NCBI RefSeq assembly: GCF_902497555.1
Contig: NZ_CABVGP010000001.1
Coordinates: 2,150,501 to 2,214,500 of the forward strand
Length of the DNA stretch: 64,000 nucleotides
Direction: 5' to 3'
Source: Amycolatopsis camponoti
Lineage (GTDB): Bacteria; Actinomycetota; Actinomycetes; Mycobacteriales; Pseudonocardiaceae
Shown: positions 25,245 through 34,876 of the stretch, piece after piece
Layout of the letters: every line of letters begins with the position of its first letter
Numbering within the stretch: position 1 is the stretch's first letter
The notes under the pieces: generated by a model
Told to the model about the DNA's origin: nothing
The model's input: the letters and a program-made list of their open reading frames with translations, nothing else
Database searches by the model: none
Made by a program: the position numbers and the translations under genes

Positions 25245-25611
25245 AGAGTGCGGTAGCTAGCAGCAGGCCGAGCGTGCCGGAAGTCAGGCCCGCGACCACC
25301 GTCGCCACCACGTTCAGCACCGCGTACAGCCGCGTCTTCTCCAGGAACAGGCGCACGGTCTCGTAGCCGAACGTCGAGAACGTCGTCAGCCCGCCGCAAA
25401 AACCCACCGCGACCAGCGCGCGCACCGACGACGGCTCCGCGCCGTGCAGGAGCCAGCCGCTCAGGAAGCCCAGGATGAACGAGCCCACGACGTTCACCGT
25501 CAGCGTCCCGAACGGGAACGGCGAGTCCCGCCACGACTGCACCCGCCGGTCGGTCAGGTAGCGCAGGATCGAGCCCGCCGCCCCGCCGAGGGCCACCAGG
25601 ACCAGGGTCAC
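25237..25611 (-). CDS. crcB: Fluoride efflux channel CrcB/FluC, subunit 1
   Basis: 124 aa with four membrane helices and the Fluc signatures [11 protein letters not shown] and [13 protein letters not shown] (the Phe-box and the Na-site TTFST). It exports fluoride across the inner membrane, and Gram-positive hosts often carry two different subunits forming a heterodimer. GTG start overlaps the DUF190 stop. The last residue and stop come from the dispersed palindrome. Confidence 0.92.
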   Translation of the reverse strand: MTLVLVALGGAAGSILRYLTDRRVQSWRDSPFPFGTLTVNVVGSFILGFLSGWLLHGAEPSSVRALVAVGFCGGLTTFSTFGYETVRLFLEKTRLYAVLNVVATVVAGLTSGTLGLLLATALWS

Positions 25612-25940
25612 CCGGTCCGCCCCACGTGGCGGACCACCTCGACCTGGTCGAGCGTCACCAGGCCCTCGCCGATCAGCTCGTCCAGCTGCGGCAGGAACGC
25701 CCGCAGCTTCTCCTCCGCGTCGATGATCACGATCACCATCGGCAGGTCCTCCGACAGCGACAGGATCCGCGTGGTGTGGATGAGCGACGACGCGCCGTAG
25801 CCCTCGACACCGCGAAGCACCGAGGCGCCGGCCAGCCCGGCGTCGCGGGCCCGGCGGACGATCTCGTGGTAGAGCGGCTTGTGGTGCCAGTGGTCGTCTT
25901 CGCCGACGTAGATCGTGAGGCGGGTGGCCGGTCCTTCCAT
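25608..25940 (-). CDS. DUF190 family protein
   Basis: 110 aa PII-like/ferredoxin-fold protein: [40 protein letters not shown] and [23 protein letters not shown]190 proteins are encoded with crcB in many actinobacteria and are thought to be regulatory. It overlaps both channel genes (ATGA and GTGA). Confidence 0.9.
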   Translation of the reverse strand: MEGPATRLTIYVGEDDHWHHKPLYHEIVRRARDAGLAGASVLRGVEGYGASSLIHTTRILSLSEDLPMVIVIIDAEEKLRAFLPQLDELIGEGLVTLDQVEVVRHVGRTG

Positions 25941-26338
25941 CAGCGTCCCTTCCGGATCGCGCGGGTCGCCGTCAGGCCGGCGGTCACCGCGGCCAGGCAG
26001 AGCACCAGCGACGCCAGCACGTAGGCGAACGAAGCCAGTATCCGCCCGGTCGTCGCCGCGTCGAGGGTGTCGGTCACGAACGTGGAGAACGTCGTGAAGC
26101 CGCCGAGGATCCCGACGCCGAGGAACGGCCGGAGCAGGTGGTGCGGGCGCGCGGTGGTCGTCAGGAAGGCCATCAGGACACCGATGAGCAGGCAGCCGAG
26201 CGCGTTGGTGAGCAGCGTCGCGACGGCGAACTCCCCGCGAGCGTGCGGAACCGCCACCGACAGGCCGTACCGGGCGAGGCTGCCCAGCGCGCCGCCGGCG
26301 CCGATCGCGAGCAGGACGTCCCACCGGGTCGCGGGCAC
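25940..26338 (-). CDS. crcB: Fluoride efflux channel CrcB/FluC, subunit 2
   Basis: 132 aa, four membrane helices, with [17 protein letters not shown] and [17 protein letters not shown]. It differs from subunit 1 mainly in its TM2 asparagine context, as in heterodimeric Fluc pairs. GTG 26338 is chosen because GAGG lies 8 bp upstream; the longer reading has no homology. First gene of the crcB-DUF190-crcB operon. No fluoride riboswitch was recognised upstream. Confidence 0.88.
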   Translation of the reverse strand: MPATRWDVLLAIGAGGALGSLARYGLSVAVPHARGEFAVATLLTNALGCLLIGVLMAFLTTTARPHHLLRPFLGVGILGGFTTFSTFVTDTLDAATTGRILASFAYVLASLVLCLAAVTAGLTATRAIRKGR

Positions 26339-26488
26339 GCTGATCACCTCCCGCGCCGAACCTACCCCGGCGGTGATCCGCGCACCGGGCCCGGCGTGAC
26401 GACGATCCGGGTTCGGCCGCTCGGGCCGGTCGTCGGCGCACCCCGGACGGCGCCCGGTGCCGCCGCGCAGTTCGAGCCATCGAAAGCC

Positions 26489-26533
26489 GTGAGGGCCACC
26501 TCGCGAGACTCGGTCCCGCAGGGTGGCCCTCAC
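26489..26533. terminator. Hairpin downstream of the FAD oxidoreductase gene
   Basis: GTGAGGGCCACC (26489-26500) pairs perfectly with GGTGGCCCTCAC (26522-26533) around a 21-nt loop. It is 43 bp beyond the stop of the gene at 26577 and may end its transcription. Confidence 0.6.
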
Positions 26534-26576
26534 GTACCACGAGCCGGACCCTCCACCCCGGCCGCCGCGCCGCGCG

Positions 26577-27965
26577 TTACGCCGGGCGGATGTTCTGGTT
26601 GACGTGGAACACGTTGTCCGGGTCGTACCGCCGCTTGACCGCCGCCAGCCGGTCGTAGTTGGCGCCGTACGAAGCCCGGACCCGGTCCTGGCCCTCCTCC
26701 ATCATGAAGTTGACGTACGCCCCGCCGGCCGAGGTCGGGTGCAGTTCCTCCCAGTAGTCGCGCGTCCACCGGGAAATGTCCTCGGCGCGCGAAGGGGACG
26801 GATCCACCCCCACGATCACGCCCGACCAGCCGCCGGAGCGGTGCGGGAACGCCGTCGCGTCCGGAGCCACCCGGCTCGCCGCTCCGTCGATCGGGTACAG
26901 GTGCATCGACGAGTGCATCGACGGCAGCCGGGAGCCGTACTTGACGTGGATGTCGATCGCCGCGTCGGAGATCTCGTGGAACACGTCCGCGCGCCAGTAC
27001 CACTGCAGCCCGGCCGGGTACAGCGCGTCGAACGCCCCCTGCAACGCCGTGTACGGCATCTCCTGCAGGCCGACCAGCAACGGCGAACCGAACGAGCGCA
27101 CCGGCGCCAGCACCTCGTCGGCCTTGTCGTGCGCTCCCGTGTAGCACCAGACGATGCCGCACGCCTTGCGTCCCCACAGCTCCTCCGGGAACGGCGGCGC
27201 CGGCGGGATCGTCAGCAGGCCGAACCAGCCGTTCAGCTCTTCGGGCAGGGACGGCAGCAGCTCGCGGTACCAGCGCAGCACGTCCGGGGTGTCGCCCAGG
27301 TCGTACAGCACCGGCCCGCCGATCACGACGCCGCGCTCGCCGATCTCGTGGCAGCGGAAGGTGAACGACGTGACGACGCCGAAGTTGCCGCCCCCGCCGC
27401 GCAGGGCCCAGAACAGGTCGCTGTGCGAAGACTCCGAAGCGTGCACGAACGACCCGTCCGCGAGGACGACGTCCGCGCCGAGCAGGTTGTCGATCGTCAG
27501 GCCGAACCGCCGGGCCAGGTAGCCGATGCCGCCGCCGAGCGTCAGGCCCGCGACGCCGGTGGACCCGACGATGCCCGACGGCGTCGCCATCCCGAACGCG
27601 ACCGTGGCGTGGTCGACGTCGCCCCAGGTGCACCCGGCGTCGGCGCGGACGGTGTGGTTCACCGGGTCGACGGTGGTGCTGCGCAGCCCGGACAGGTCGA
27701 TGACCAGCGCGTCGTCGGCGACGCCGAGGCCGCCGGCGTTGTGGCCGCCGCCGCGCACGGCGAGCTCCAGGCCGTGTGCGCGCCCGTAGCGGACGCAGGC
27801 GACGACGTCGGCGGTGTCGCGGCAGTAGGCGATCGCCGCGGGCCGCTTGTCGATCATGGCGTTGTAGACGGCGCGGGCTTCGTCGTAGCCCGGGTCGGCC
27901 GGCGTCACGAGGTCGCCGCGCAGCGCGGTGGCCAGTTCCTCATGCGGCAAAGCGGTGGTGGTCAT
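26577..27965 (-). CDS. FAD-binding oxidoreductase, berberine-bridge-enzyme type
   Basis: 462 aa. N-terminal FAD-binding domain with [20 protein letters not shown], in which the histidine is the usual covalent FAD site, and the [20 protein letters not shown] segment; the C-terminal BBE segment is [20 protein letters not shown]. The second cysteine used by bicovalent members is not seen. Substrate unknown. Start at ATG 27965 with GAGAGGGG upstream. The SARP-type gene lies upstream on the same strand. Confidence 0.88.
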   Translation of the reverse strand: MTTTALPHEELATALRGDLVTPADPGYDEARAVYNAMIDKRPAAIAYCRDTADVVACVRYGRAHGLELAVRGGGHNAGGLGVADDALVIDLSGLRSTTVDPVNHTVRADAGCTWGDVDHATVAFGMATPSGIVGSTGVAGLTLGGGIGYLARRFGLTIDNLLGADVVLADGSFVHASESSHSDLFWALRGGGGNFGVVTSFTFRCHEIGERGVVIGGPVLYDLGDTPDVLRWYRELLPSLPEELNGWFGLLTIPPAPPFPEELWGRKACGIVWCYTGAHDKADEVLAPVRSFGSPLLVGLQEMPYTALQGAFDALYPAGLQWYWRADVFHEISDAAIDIHVKYGSRLPSMHSSMHLYPIDGAASRVAPDATAFPHRSGGWSGVIVGVDPSPSRAEDISRWTRDYWEELHPTSAGGAYVNFMMEEGQDRVRASYGANYDRLAAVKRRYDPDNVFHVNQNIRPA

Positions 27966-28022
27966 GGTGCCCCTCTCGGATTTCCCGGTACCCGAGCAGA
28001 ACGTAGGCACGCGGCGTTCGCG

Positions 28023-28069
28023 CAGCGTTCGGTCCGTTCGCCGCAGCTCAGGGCGGGGACCGAACGCTG
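28023..28069. repeat. 13-bp inverted repeat upstream of the FAD oxidoreductase
   Basis: CAGCGTTCGGTCC (28023-28035) pairs with GGACCGAACGCTG (28057-28069) around 21 bp. It lies between the SARP-like gene end and the oxidoreductase start, 57 bp before the latter; operator or terminator. Confidence 0.6.
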
Positions 28070-28077
28070 TGACACCC

Positions 28078-28090
28078 GGGGCTTCGCCCC
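28078..28090. terminator. UUCG-type hairpin at the 3' end of the SARP-like gene
   Basis: GGGGCTTCGCCCC at 28078-28090 is a compact stem closed by a TTCG-type loop. It begins at the last base of the SARP-like gene's stop codon. Confidence 0.5.
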
Positions 28091-31000
28091 TAGCCGGAGG
28101 CTCCGCCCCCGAAAGCGCCGAGGTCGGCCTCCGCCCGCCGCAGCAGGGCGGCGCTGCCCTGGGCCCGCGCCAGCTCCGCGGCCGCCCGCAGGCGGGGCAC
28201 CGGGTCGGGGTCGTGGGCCGCCCGCAGCCGCAGCACCTCGGGCAGCCACCAGCGGTCGTCGCGGGCCTCCCCGGCGGCGAGCGCGGCGTCCAGCGTCGCG
28301 CGGGCCGCCGCCGGCCCCGACAGCTCGGCGACCAGCGTCAGCCAGTACGGCATCCGGGCGAACGAACCCTCGGCCTTCAGGTGCGCGACGCCCTCCTGCG
28401 CCGCGGCCAGCCCGGCCGCCCCGCCGCGGGACCAGCCGCCCAGCACCAGCGCCCACTCCCGGTAGTACGCGAACCCGTACCGGTCGCACAGGTCGTGCAG
28501 CTCGGTGACCACCTCCCACAGCGCCCGCCGGTCGCGGCGCATCTGGTGGGTCATCCCGGCGTACGCCAGCGCGATGGCCAGGCTGTACGGCTGCTCGATC
28601 CCGCGGGCGACGGCGATCGCGGCGGCACTGCTCGCCACGGCCGCGTCGTCGTGGCCGAGCAGCCAGTGGGCGTGTGCCGCCCACGCGGGCCCGTGCACGT
28701 CCGGCCGGGTCCCGATCGGCCACGACGACGCGCCGCGCGTGCGTTCCGCGCCCACCTCGAAGTGCCGCAGCGCGTCGGCCGGGTCGTGCCCGAGGCTCAG
28801 CGACGAGCCCGCGACGATGAAGTGCGCCGAGCCGTCCTGTTCGGCGCTCGTCCCGGGGGCCAGCAGCGAGAGGGCGCGTTCGGCCGCTTCGTGCGCCTCC
28901 GCCGTGCGGCCCTGGACGAACCGGGACGACCACAGTTCGAGCAGGACCGTCAGCGCGGACTCCTTGCTGCCGGCGGACTCCGCGAGCGCGAGCGAGCGTT
29001 CCAGGACTTGCTGCAGCTCGGGGGAGGAGTACCCGTGGTGGGCGTTGAGCGGCCCGGCGAGCGCTTCGAGGACGGCCAGCTCCGCGCGGTCGCGGTTGCC
29101 GCTCGCCGGACGTTCGCGGACGAGGTCGAGGGCCTTCTTCAGCAGCCGGATGGCCTCGGCGTGGGCGAACGTCCCGGCGGCGACGGCCGCGGCCCGCCGG
29201 TAGTGGGCGACGGCGCGGTCGGGCCGGCCGCCGCGGGCGTACTGCTCGGCCAGCTGCGCCGCGACGGCGTCGGTGTCGTCGGCGTGCAGCAGTTCCATGC
29301 CCTGGGCCAGGCGCCGGTGCAGCAGCCACCGCCGCGGCGGGCTGACCTGCTGGTAGGCGGCCTCGCGGAGCAGGTCGTGGGTGAAGTCGTAGCCGCCGCC
29401 GAACTCGCGCACGATCCGGCGGCGCCACAGCTCGTCGACCGCGTCGACGACGGTGTCCGCGTCGAGGTCGCTGGCCTCGGTGAGCAGCTCCAGGGTGAAG
29501 TCCCGGCCGGCCGCGGCGGCGAGCCCGGCGACCTCGCGGGCCGCCGGGCCCGGCTGTTCGAGCCGCGCTCGCAGCACGCCGGTCAGGCGACCGGACGGCG
29601 GGGAATCGTTGGTGCGCAAGGCCTCCACGACGTACAGCGGATATCCGCCGGTGGCCGCGTGCAGCAGCGTCCGGTCCGAAGTGGACAGTGGACGCCCGGC
29701 CACCGCTTCGCCGAGGTGCGCGGTGCCGTCGGCGTCGAACGGGCGCAGCGGCAGCTCGGTCAGCTTGCCGTCGTCGCGCAGCTGGGCGGTCCAGGCCGCC
29801 ACGCCGGGGTCGAGGTCGCTGTCGCGCAGCGTCCCGGCGACCAGCAGCGGCGCGTCCGGCAGGAGGCCGAGGCAGAAGGCGAGGAACGCGCCCGTCTCCT
29901 CGTCGCACCACTGCACGTTGTCCAGCACCAGCAGGACGGGCCGCCCGCCGGCCGTGAGCGCGCGGGCCAGTCCTTCGAAGAACCGCAGGCGCTGCCACGC
30001 GTCGACCGTGGGATGCCCGCGCGCGGCCGGACGCGCGGCCGGAAGCAGCCGGTCGACCTCGGTCCGCCACACCGGGTCCAGCGACGCCGCGGCTCGCTGC
30101 ACCGCGGGCGTGCGCAGCCATTCGGCCACCGGCGCCAGCGCGACCCGTCCCGGCGTGCCGTAACAGCGGCCGGCGGCGACGACCGCGCCTTCCGCGCGGG
30201 CCAGCGCGGCCAGCTCGGCGACCAGCCGCGTCTTGCCGACCCCGGCGTCACCGCGCACGAGGACGATCCCGGCGCGACCGGCCGCCGCGGCACGCCACGC
30301 GTCGCCGAGGCGCGCCAGCTCGCCGGCCCGGCCGACGAGGCCGGGCGCGGCCGCCCGGCGGGGTTCGGGGTCCGGCCGGGCGAGCAGCCGGCGCAGCGCC
30401 GCGCGGGTCGGCTCGGCCGGGACGACGCCCAGCTCGCGTTCGAGGACCGACGCGCACCGGTGGTACGTGCTCACCGCGCCCGCCCGGTCGCCGGCGTCGG
30501 CCTGCAGCCCCATCAGCGTCCGGTAACCGGTCTCCTCCAGCGGGCGCAGCCGGATCCGGAGCCGGGCCGCGGCGAGCGCGACGGCCGGGTCGCCGGCCGG
30601 GGTCCGGCAGAGCACGTCGCACAGTTCCACGCACTGACGCTCCAGCTCGGCGCGGGCCGCCAGGACCCAGTCGTCGGCCAGGCCCGGCAGCAGCTCGCCG
30701 CGGTAGGCCGCGAGGGCGGCCCGCGCGTGGGCGACGACGTCACCGGGGTCCGACGCGCTCAGGGCGGCCCGGCGGGCGAGGTCGAACTCCCGGACGTCGA
30801 CGCGGCTCGACGGGGTGTCCCGCCAGCACAGGTCGCGCCCGGTGACGGCCAGCGAGGGCAGTTCGCCCAGCACTCGGCGCAGCTGGTGCAGCTCGCGACG
30901 GAGGTTGGTCAGCGCCTGCGCGTCGGTGGAGTCCGGCCAGAACAGCCCCGCGAGCAGCCGCCGCGGCTGTGCCAGCCCGGCGTGGACGACGAGGTGGGCC

Positions 31001-31092
31001 ACGAGCGCGACGGACCGCGGCGACCGCGTCAGCACGGCGCCGGTCTCGTCGTCGGTGATCACCTGCTCGCCCAGCAGCGACACCCGCAGCAT
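28090..31092 (-). CDS. SARP/AfsR-like transcriptional regulator with BTAD and AAA ATPase domains
   Basis: 1000 aa. N-terminal winged helix and bacterial transcriptional activation domain (about residues 1-250: [48 protein letters not shown]). An AAA domain follows with Walker [17 protein letters not shown] near residue 280 and Walker [15 protein letters not shown]. The C-terminal half is TPR-like alpha-solenoid. These large SARP/LuxR-like proteins activate neighbouring genes in actinomycetes. The same-strand FAD oxidoreductase is the probable target. Confidence 0.88.
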   Translation of the reverse strand: MLRVSLLGEQVITDDETGAVLTRSPRSVALVAHLVVHAGLAQPRRLLAGLFWPDSTDAQALTNLRRELHQLRRVLGELPSLAVTGRDLCWRDTPSSRVDVREFDLARRAALSASDPGDVVAHARAALAAYRGELLPGLADDWVLAARAELERQCVELCDVLCRTPAGDPAVALAAARLRIRLRPLEETGYRTLMGLQADAGDRAGAVSTYHRCASVLERELGVVPAEPTRAALRRLLARPDPEPRRAAAPGLVGRAGELARLGDAWRAAAAGRAGIVLVRGDAGVGKTRLVAELAALARAEGAVVAAGRCYGTPGRVALAPVAEWLRTPAVQRAAASLDPVWRTEVDRLLPAARPAARGHPTVDAWQRLRFFEGLARALTAGGRPVLLVLDNVQWCDEETGAFLAFCLGLLPDAPLLVAGTLRDSDLDPGVAAWTAQLRDDGKLTELPLRPFDADGTAHLGEAVAGRPLSTSDRTLLHAATGGYPLYVVEALRTNDSPPSGRLTGVLRARLEQPGPAAREVAGLAAAAGRDFTLELLTEASDLDADTVVDAVDELWRRRIVREFGGGYDFTHDLLREAAYQQVSPPRRWLLHRRLAQGMELLHADDTDAVAAQLAEQYARGGRPDRAVAHYRRAAAVAAGTFAHAEAIRLLKKALDLVRERPASGNRDRAELAVLEALAGPLNAHHGYSSPELQQVLERSLALAESAGSKESALTVLLELWSSRFVQGRTAEAHEAAERALSLLAPGTSAEQDGSAHFIVAGSSLSLGHDPADALRHFEVGAERTRGASSWPIGTRPDVHGPAWAAHAHWLLGHDDAAVASSAAAIAVARGIEQPYSLAIALAYAGMTHQMRRDRRALWEVVTELHDLCDRYGFAYYREWALVLGGWSRGGAAGLAAAQEGVAHLKAEGSFARMPYWLTLVAELSGPAAARATLDAALAAGEARDDRWWLPEVLRLRAAHDPDPVPRLRAAAELARAQGSAALLRRAEADLGAFGGGASG

Positions 31093-31182
31093 CCGGTCAC
31101 GCTAGCCCCGAGACGGGTTCGCGCGCGGATCTTCACCGGCCGGGGGTTGCGCCGGGGCGCCCGGGTGCGCAGGCTCGACGTC

Positions 31183-32595
31183 GTGAGCGAGCACGAGTAC
31201 GACCTCATCGTCATCGGTTCGGGCCCCGGGGGCCAGAAGGCCGCGATCGCCGCGGCGAAGCTGGGCAAGCGGGTGGCGGTCGTGGACCGGCACGACATGG
31301 TCGGCGGGGTGTGCGTCAACACCGGCACGATCCCGTCCAAGACGCTGCGTGAAGCGGTGCTCTACCTGACCGGCATGAACCAGCGCGAGCTGTACGGCGC
31401 GAGCTACCGCGTCAAGCAGGACATCACCATCGCCGACCTGCTGGCGCGCACCCAGCACGTCGTCGGGCGCGAGGTCCAGGTGGTGCGCGCGCAGCTGATG
31501 CGCAACCACGTCGACCTGATCGCCGGCACCGGCTCGTTCGCCGACCCGCACACGATCGTCGTCGACGGCAAGCACGCCGGCGACCGCCGCACGCTGAGCG
31601 CGGACTACGTCGTGATCGCCACCGGCACCCGCCCCGCGCGGCCGGCGCACGTCGACTTCGACGCCGCCCGCGTGCTCGACTCCGACGAGATCCTGCGGCT
31701 CGAGCAGATCCCGTCGTCGCTGGTCGTGGTGGGCGCGGGCGTGATCGGCATCGAGTACGCGTCGATGTTCGCCGCGCTCGGCTCGCGGGTCACCGTGGTG
31801 GAGCAGCGAGACCAGATGCTCGACTTCTGCGACCCCGAGATCGTGGAGTCGCTGAAGTTCCAGCTGCGCGACCTCGGCGTGACGTTCCGCTTCGGCGAGA
31901 AGGTCGCGGACGTCGCGGTGTCCGAGGACGCGACGATCACGACGCTGGTGAGCGGCAAGCGCATCCCGGCCGACGGCGTCATGTACTCCGCGGGCCGCCA
32001 GGGCATGACGGGCGAGCTGGCCCTGGACGCGGCGGGCCTGAAGGCGGACGAGCGCGGCAGGCTCGTGGTCGACGAGAACTACCGCACCGAGGTCCCGCAC
32101 GTGTACGCGGTCGGCGACGTGATCGGCTTCCCGGCCCTGGCGGCGACGTCGATGGACCAGGGCAGGCTCGCGGCGTACCACGCGTTCGGCGAGCCGGCGA
32201 ACGGCCTGGGCGCGCTGCAGCCGATCGGCATCTACACGATCCCGGAGATCTCGTACGTCGGTGCGACGGAGGCCCAGCTGACGTCGTCGGCGGTGCCGTA
32301 CGAGGTCGGCATCGCGCGCTACCGCGAGCTGGCGCGCGGGCAGATCACCGGTGACAGCTACGGCATGCTGAAGCTGCTGGTGTCCACTTCGGACCGCAAG
32401 CTCCTGGGCGTCCACGTGTTCGGCACGGGCGCGACGGACCTGGTCCACATCGGACAGGCGGTGATGGGCTGCGGCGGCACGGTCGACTACCTCGTCGACG
32501 CGGTGTTCAACTACCCGACGCTGTCGGAGGCGTACAAGGTGGCCGCGCTGGACGCGACCAACAAGATCCGCGCCTTGGACCGCTTCACGTCCTGA
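31183..32595 (+). CDS. sthA: Si-specific NAD(P)(+) transhydrogenase
   Basis: 470 aa soluble transhydrogenase of the pyridine nucleotide-disulfide oxidoreductase fold, equilibrating NADPH and [23 protein letters not shown] binds FAD. The motif [20 protein letters not shown] keeps one cysteine but lacks the redox CxxxxC pair, which separates SthA from dihydrolipoamide dehydrogenase. [20 protein letters not shown] is the NAD site. GTG 31183 begins [10 protein letters not shown]; a hairpin follows the stop. Confidence 0.93.
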   Translation: MSEHEYDLIVIGSGPGGQKAAIAAAKLGKRVAVVDRHDMVGGVCVNTGTIPSKTLREAVLYLTGMNQRELYGASYRVKQDITIADLLARTQHVVGREVQVVRAQLMRNHVDLIAGTGSFADPHTIVVDGKHAGDRRTLSADYVVIATGTRPARPAHVDFDAARVLDSDEILRLEQIPSSLVVVGAGVIGIEYASMFAALGSRVTVVEQRDQMLDFCDPEIVESLKFQLRDLGVTFRFGEKVADVAVSEDATITTLVSGKRIPADGVMYSAGRQGMTGELALDAAGLKADERGRLVVDENYRTEVPHVYAVGDVIGFPALAATSMDQGRLAAYHAFGEPANGLGALQPIGIYTIPEISYVGATEAQLTSSAVPYEVGIARYRELARGQITGDSYGMLKLLVSTSDRKLLGVHVFGTGATDLVHIGQAVMGCGGTVDYLVDAVFNYPTLSEAYKVAALDATNKIRALDRFTS

Positions 32596-32621
32596 ACCGC
32601 CCCAGGAGTCACAACAGCACC

Positions 32622-32647
32622 ACCGGATTCGCCTGCGGCGAACCGGT
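32622..32647 (+). terminator. Hairpin after sthA
   Basis: ACCGG-A-TTCGCC (32622-32633) pairs with GGCGAACCGGT (32637-32647), with one bulged A. It lies 26 bp after the sthA stop and abuts the next promoter. Confidence 0.6.
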
Positions 32648-32659
32648 TTGACACTCGAC

Positions 32660-32675
32660 TAGAACATATGTTCGA
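32660..32675. promoter_or_regulatory. LexA (SOS) box upstream of the radical SAM gene
   Basis: TAGAACATATGTTCGA agrees with the mycobacterial LexA consensus TCGAACNNNNGTTCGA at 11 of 12 fixed positions. A -35-like TTGACA is at 32648-32653. The gene starts at 32684. Confidence 0.75.
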
Positions 32676-32683
32676 CTGGCGCC

Positions 32684-34582
32684 GTGCGATGGGATCGGCA
32701 GCGAGCGGGGGAGGGTGAGCCGGCACTGCCCGGGCTGGAAGGCCTGGTGCGGTCCGTGCGGTCACCGGAGTTCGACGGCGTCACCTTTCACGAGGTGCAC
32801 GCCCGCTCGGTGCTGAACAAGGTGCCCGCCGGGTCCGGGGTGCCCTTCGGCTGGACCGTCAACCCCTACCGCGGCTGCTCCCACGCCTGCACCTACTGCC
32901 TCGAAGGCGGCACCAAGATCCTGCTGGCGGACGGCCGCACCCGGGCGCTGTCCGAGCTGAAGGTCGGCGACGAGATCTACGGCACCCGCGGCCACGGCGC
33001 GTCCCGGCGGCTGGTGCCGACCCGGGTCGAAGCCCACTGGACGACCCTGCGCGCCGCCTACCGGGTGACGCTCGAAGACGGCACCCGGCTCGTCGCCGGC
33101 GGCGACCACCGGTTCCTCACGAGCAAGGGCTGGAAGCACGTCACCGGCACCAAGTTCGGCGCCGCGCAACGCCCGCACCTGGAGCCCGGCGCCGAACTGA
33201 TCGGCGTCGGCCGGTTCGAGCCCACGCCGGACGAAACGCTCGGGTACCGCGCCGGCTACCTCTGCGGGATGCTGCGCTCCGGCGGGTTCGCCGCGGAACC
33301 GGACGCCGCCACGCGCGCCCTCGAGTACCTGCCCGACTTCGGGGCGTCCGTCGGGTTCCTCAAGGTGCCGCCGGAGCCGGACGCGCACTGGCAGCGCGGG
33401 TTCCTCGCCGGCCTCTTCGACATCGCGGGCGACTACGGCCGCGGCGTCCTCGCCGTCGCCCACGACGAACCGGAGATCGTCGAGGCCTTCGCCGGCGCGC
33501 TCACCCGCTTCGGCTTCGCGCACCAGATCGACGAGGTGCCGAAGTTCCCCGCCCGCCAGGAGGTCCGGCTGCTCGGCGGCACGGCCGAGGTACTGCGGTT
33601 CCTGCACGTGAGCAACCCGGCCGTCGGGTGGAAGCGGTCGCTGGACGGCGCGGTGATCGGCGCGAGCCGCCGCCGCGTCGAGGCGATCGAGCCGCTGGGC
33701 CTGCAGCTGCCGCTGTTCGACATCACCACCGGCACCGGCGACTTCATCGCCGACGGCATGGTGTCCCACAACTGCTTCGCCCGGAACACCCACACGTACC
33801 TGGACTTCGACGCGGGCCACGACTTCGACACCCAGGTGGTGGTGAAGGTCAACGCCCCGGAGGTGCTGGCGGCGCAGCTGAAACGGCCGTCGTGGCGGCG
33901 GGAGCACGTCGCGATGGGCACGAACACGGACCCGTACCAGCGCGCGGAGGGCCGCTACCGGCTGATGCCGGGGATCATCACGGCGCTGGCCCGCTCCGGC
34001 ATGCCGTTGTCGGTGCTGACGAAGGGCACCGTGCTGGCGCGCGACCTGCCGCTGCTGCAGGACGTCTCCGCCGACGTGCCGGTCAGCCTGGCGGTGTCGA
34101 TCGCCCTGCTCGACCGCGAGCTGCAGCACCGCCTCGAACCCGGCACGCCGAGCCCGCAGGCTCGGCTGGAGCTGGTCCGCAAGGCCCGCGACGCCGGGCT
34201 GCCGTGCTCGGTGCTGGTGGCGCCGGTGCTGCCGTGGCTGACGGACTCGGCCGAAGCCCTCGACGCGCTGTTCGCCCGGCTGGCCGAGGTGGGGGCGACG
34301 AGCGCGACGGTGATCCCGCTGCACCTGCGCCCGGGCGCGCGGGAATGGTTCGGCCGCTGGCTGGCGGGCGCGTACCCGGCGCTCGTGCCGCGGTACCGGG
34401 AGCTGTACGCGCGGGGGAGCTACGTCCGGAAGGCGTACCGGGAGCGGCTCGGGGAGCGGGTGGCCCCGTTGCTGCGCCGGCACGGGCTGGCCCCGAAGAC
34501 GGGGTACGAGGCCCGGAGCCCGGAGCCGCTGCCCGAGCCGCCACCGGAGGCGCCGGTCGTGGAGCAGCTCCGCCTCCTCTGA
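32684..34582 (+). CDS. Intein-containing Rv2578c family radical SAM protein (spore photoproduct lyase-like)
   Basis: 632 aa precursor; removing the 292-aa intein leaves a 340-aa protein. Extein: RSVRSPEFDGVTFHEVHA, NPYRGCSHACTY, then FARNTHTYLDFDAGHDFDTQ. After splicing, the cluster motif becomes Cys-X3-Cys-X2-Cys (CSHACTYC), binding the 4Fe-4S cluster and SAM. The family is related to SPL and to M. tuberculosis Rv2578c. GTG 32684 fits the family N-terminus MRWDRQ. A LexA box just upstream suggests DNA-damage control. Confidence 0.92.
   Translation: MRWDRQRAGEGEPALPGLEGLVRSVRSPEFDGVTFHEVHARSVLNKVPAGSGVPFGWTVNPYRGCSHACTYCLEGGTKILLADGRTRALSELKVGDEIYGTRGHGASRRLVPTRVEAHWTTLRAAYRVTLEDGTRLVAGGDHRFLTSKGWKHVTGTKFGAAQRPHLEPGAELIGVGRFEPTPDETLGYRAGYLCGMLRSGGFAAEPDAATRALEYLPDFGASVGFLKVPPEPDAHWQRGFLAGLFDIAGDYGRGVLAVAHDEPEIVEAFAGALTRFGFAHQIDEVPKFPARQEVRLLGGTAEVLRFLHVSNPAVGWKRSLDGAVIGASRRRVEAIEPLGLQLPLFDITTGTGDFIADGMVSHNCFARNTHTYLDFDAGHDFDTQVVVKVNAPEVLAAQLKRPSWRREHVAMGTNTDPYQRAEGRYRLMPGIITALARSGMPLSVLTKGTVLARDLPLLQDVSADVPVSLAVSIALLDRELQHRLEPGTPSPQARLELVRKARDAGLPCSVLVAPVLPWLTDSAEALDALFARLAEVGATSATVIPLHLRPGAREWFGRWLAGAYPALVPRYRELYARGSYVRKAYRERLGERVAPLLRRHGLAPKTGYEARSPEPLPEPPPEAPVVEQLRLL
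32897..33772 (+). other. Intein within the radical SAM gene, decayed homing endonuclease
   Basis: 292 aa, residues 72-363. It starts with Cys72 (CLEGGTKILLADG) and ends VSHN, with Cys364 as +1 extein residue, so the splice-junction residues are intact. Block B has GGDHRF with glycine in place of the usual Thr. LAGLIDADG blocks read LCGMLRSGG and LAGLFDIAG, both lacking the acidic residue at position 8. The endonuclease is therefore probably inactive; self-splicing may persist. Confidence 0.88.
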
Positions 34583-34642
34583 GGCTCCGGCGCGGTGAGC
34601 CGGGAGAGGCCGTGCTTCGGAACGGGCCCGGCCACCGCGACG

Positions 34643-34655
34643 GTCCTTTGTGGAC
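34643..34655. repeat. GTCCTTTGTGGAC, variant of the 13-bp near-palindrome in non-coding DNA
   Basis: The outer GTCC and TGTGGAC are shared with the other copies. This one lies between the radical SAM gene and the MerB-like gene. Confidence 0.5.
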
Positions 34656-34815
34656 TACCGCCGCCCGCGGTGCGTGATCATCCGCCGGGCCGCCGTGTGG
34701 GTGAAGCTGTCACCCGGACCGCCGCCGGACACGGTCCGGCTCCCCCGTTCGCCGTAGTCCCGACCCGATTGCGCCACCGTGTCGCGCCCTTGCGGAAAAA
34801 TGTCCGATCGTGTCG

Positions 34816-34845
34816 TTGTCGCCCCACCTCACCGACGCCTAACGT
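34816..34845 (+). promoter_or_regulatory. Predicted promoter of the MerB-like gene
   Basis: TTGTCG (34816-34821), 18-bp spacer, TAACGT (34840-34845). Expected start near 34852 gives a short leader before ATG 34877. The rest of the 34583-34876 gap holds no visible gene. Confidence 0.5.
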
Positions 34846-34876
34846 CGAAGGGATCGATGCGGAAGGGAGAGCGGTG

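Noticed and set aside
26339..26488. Fluoride riboswitch before the crcB operon
   Set aside because: The consensus pseudoknot segments could not be found by eye.
26577..31092. Antibiotic biosynthetic cluster around the SARP-like gene
   Set aside because: Only one FAD oxidoreductase accompanies it; no PKS, NRPS, terpene or RiPP core gene is present.
27928..31182. Long plus-strand open frame reading into sthA
   Set aside because: It is the antisense of the SARP-like gene; codon pattern and family motifs are on the minus strand, and only the part from 31183 is SthA.
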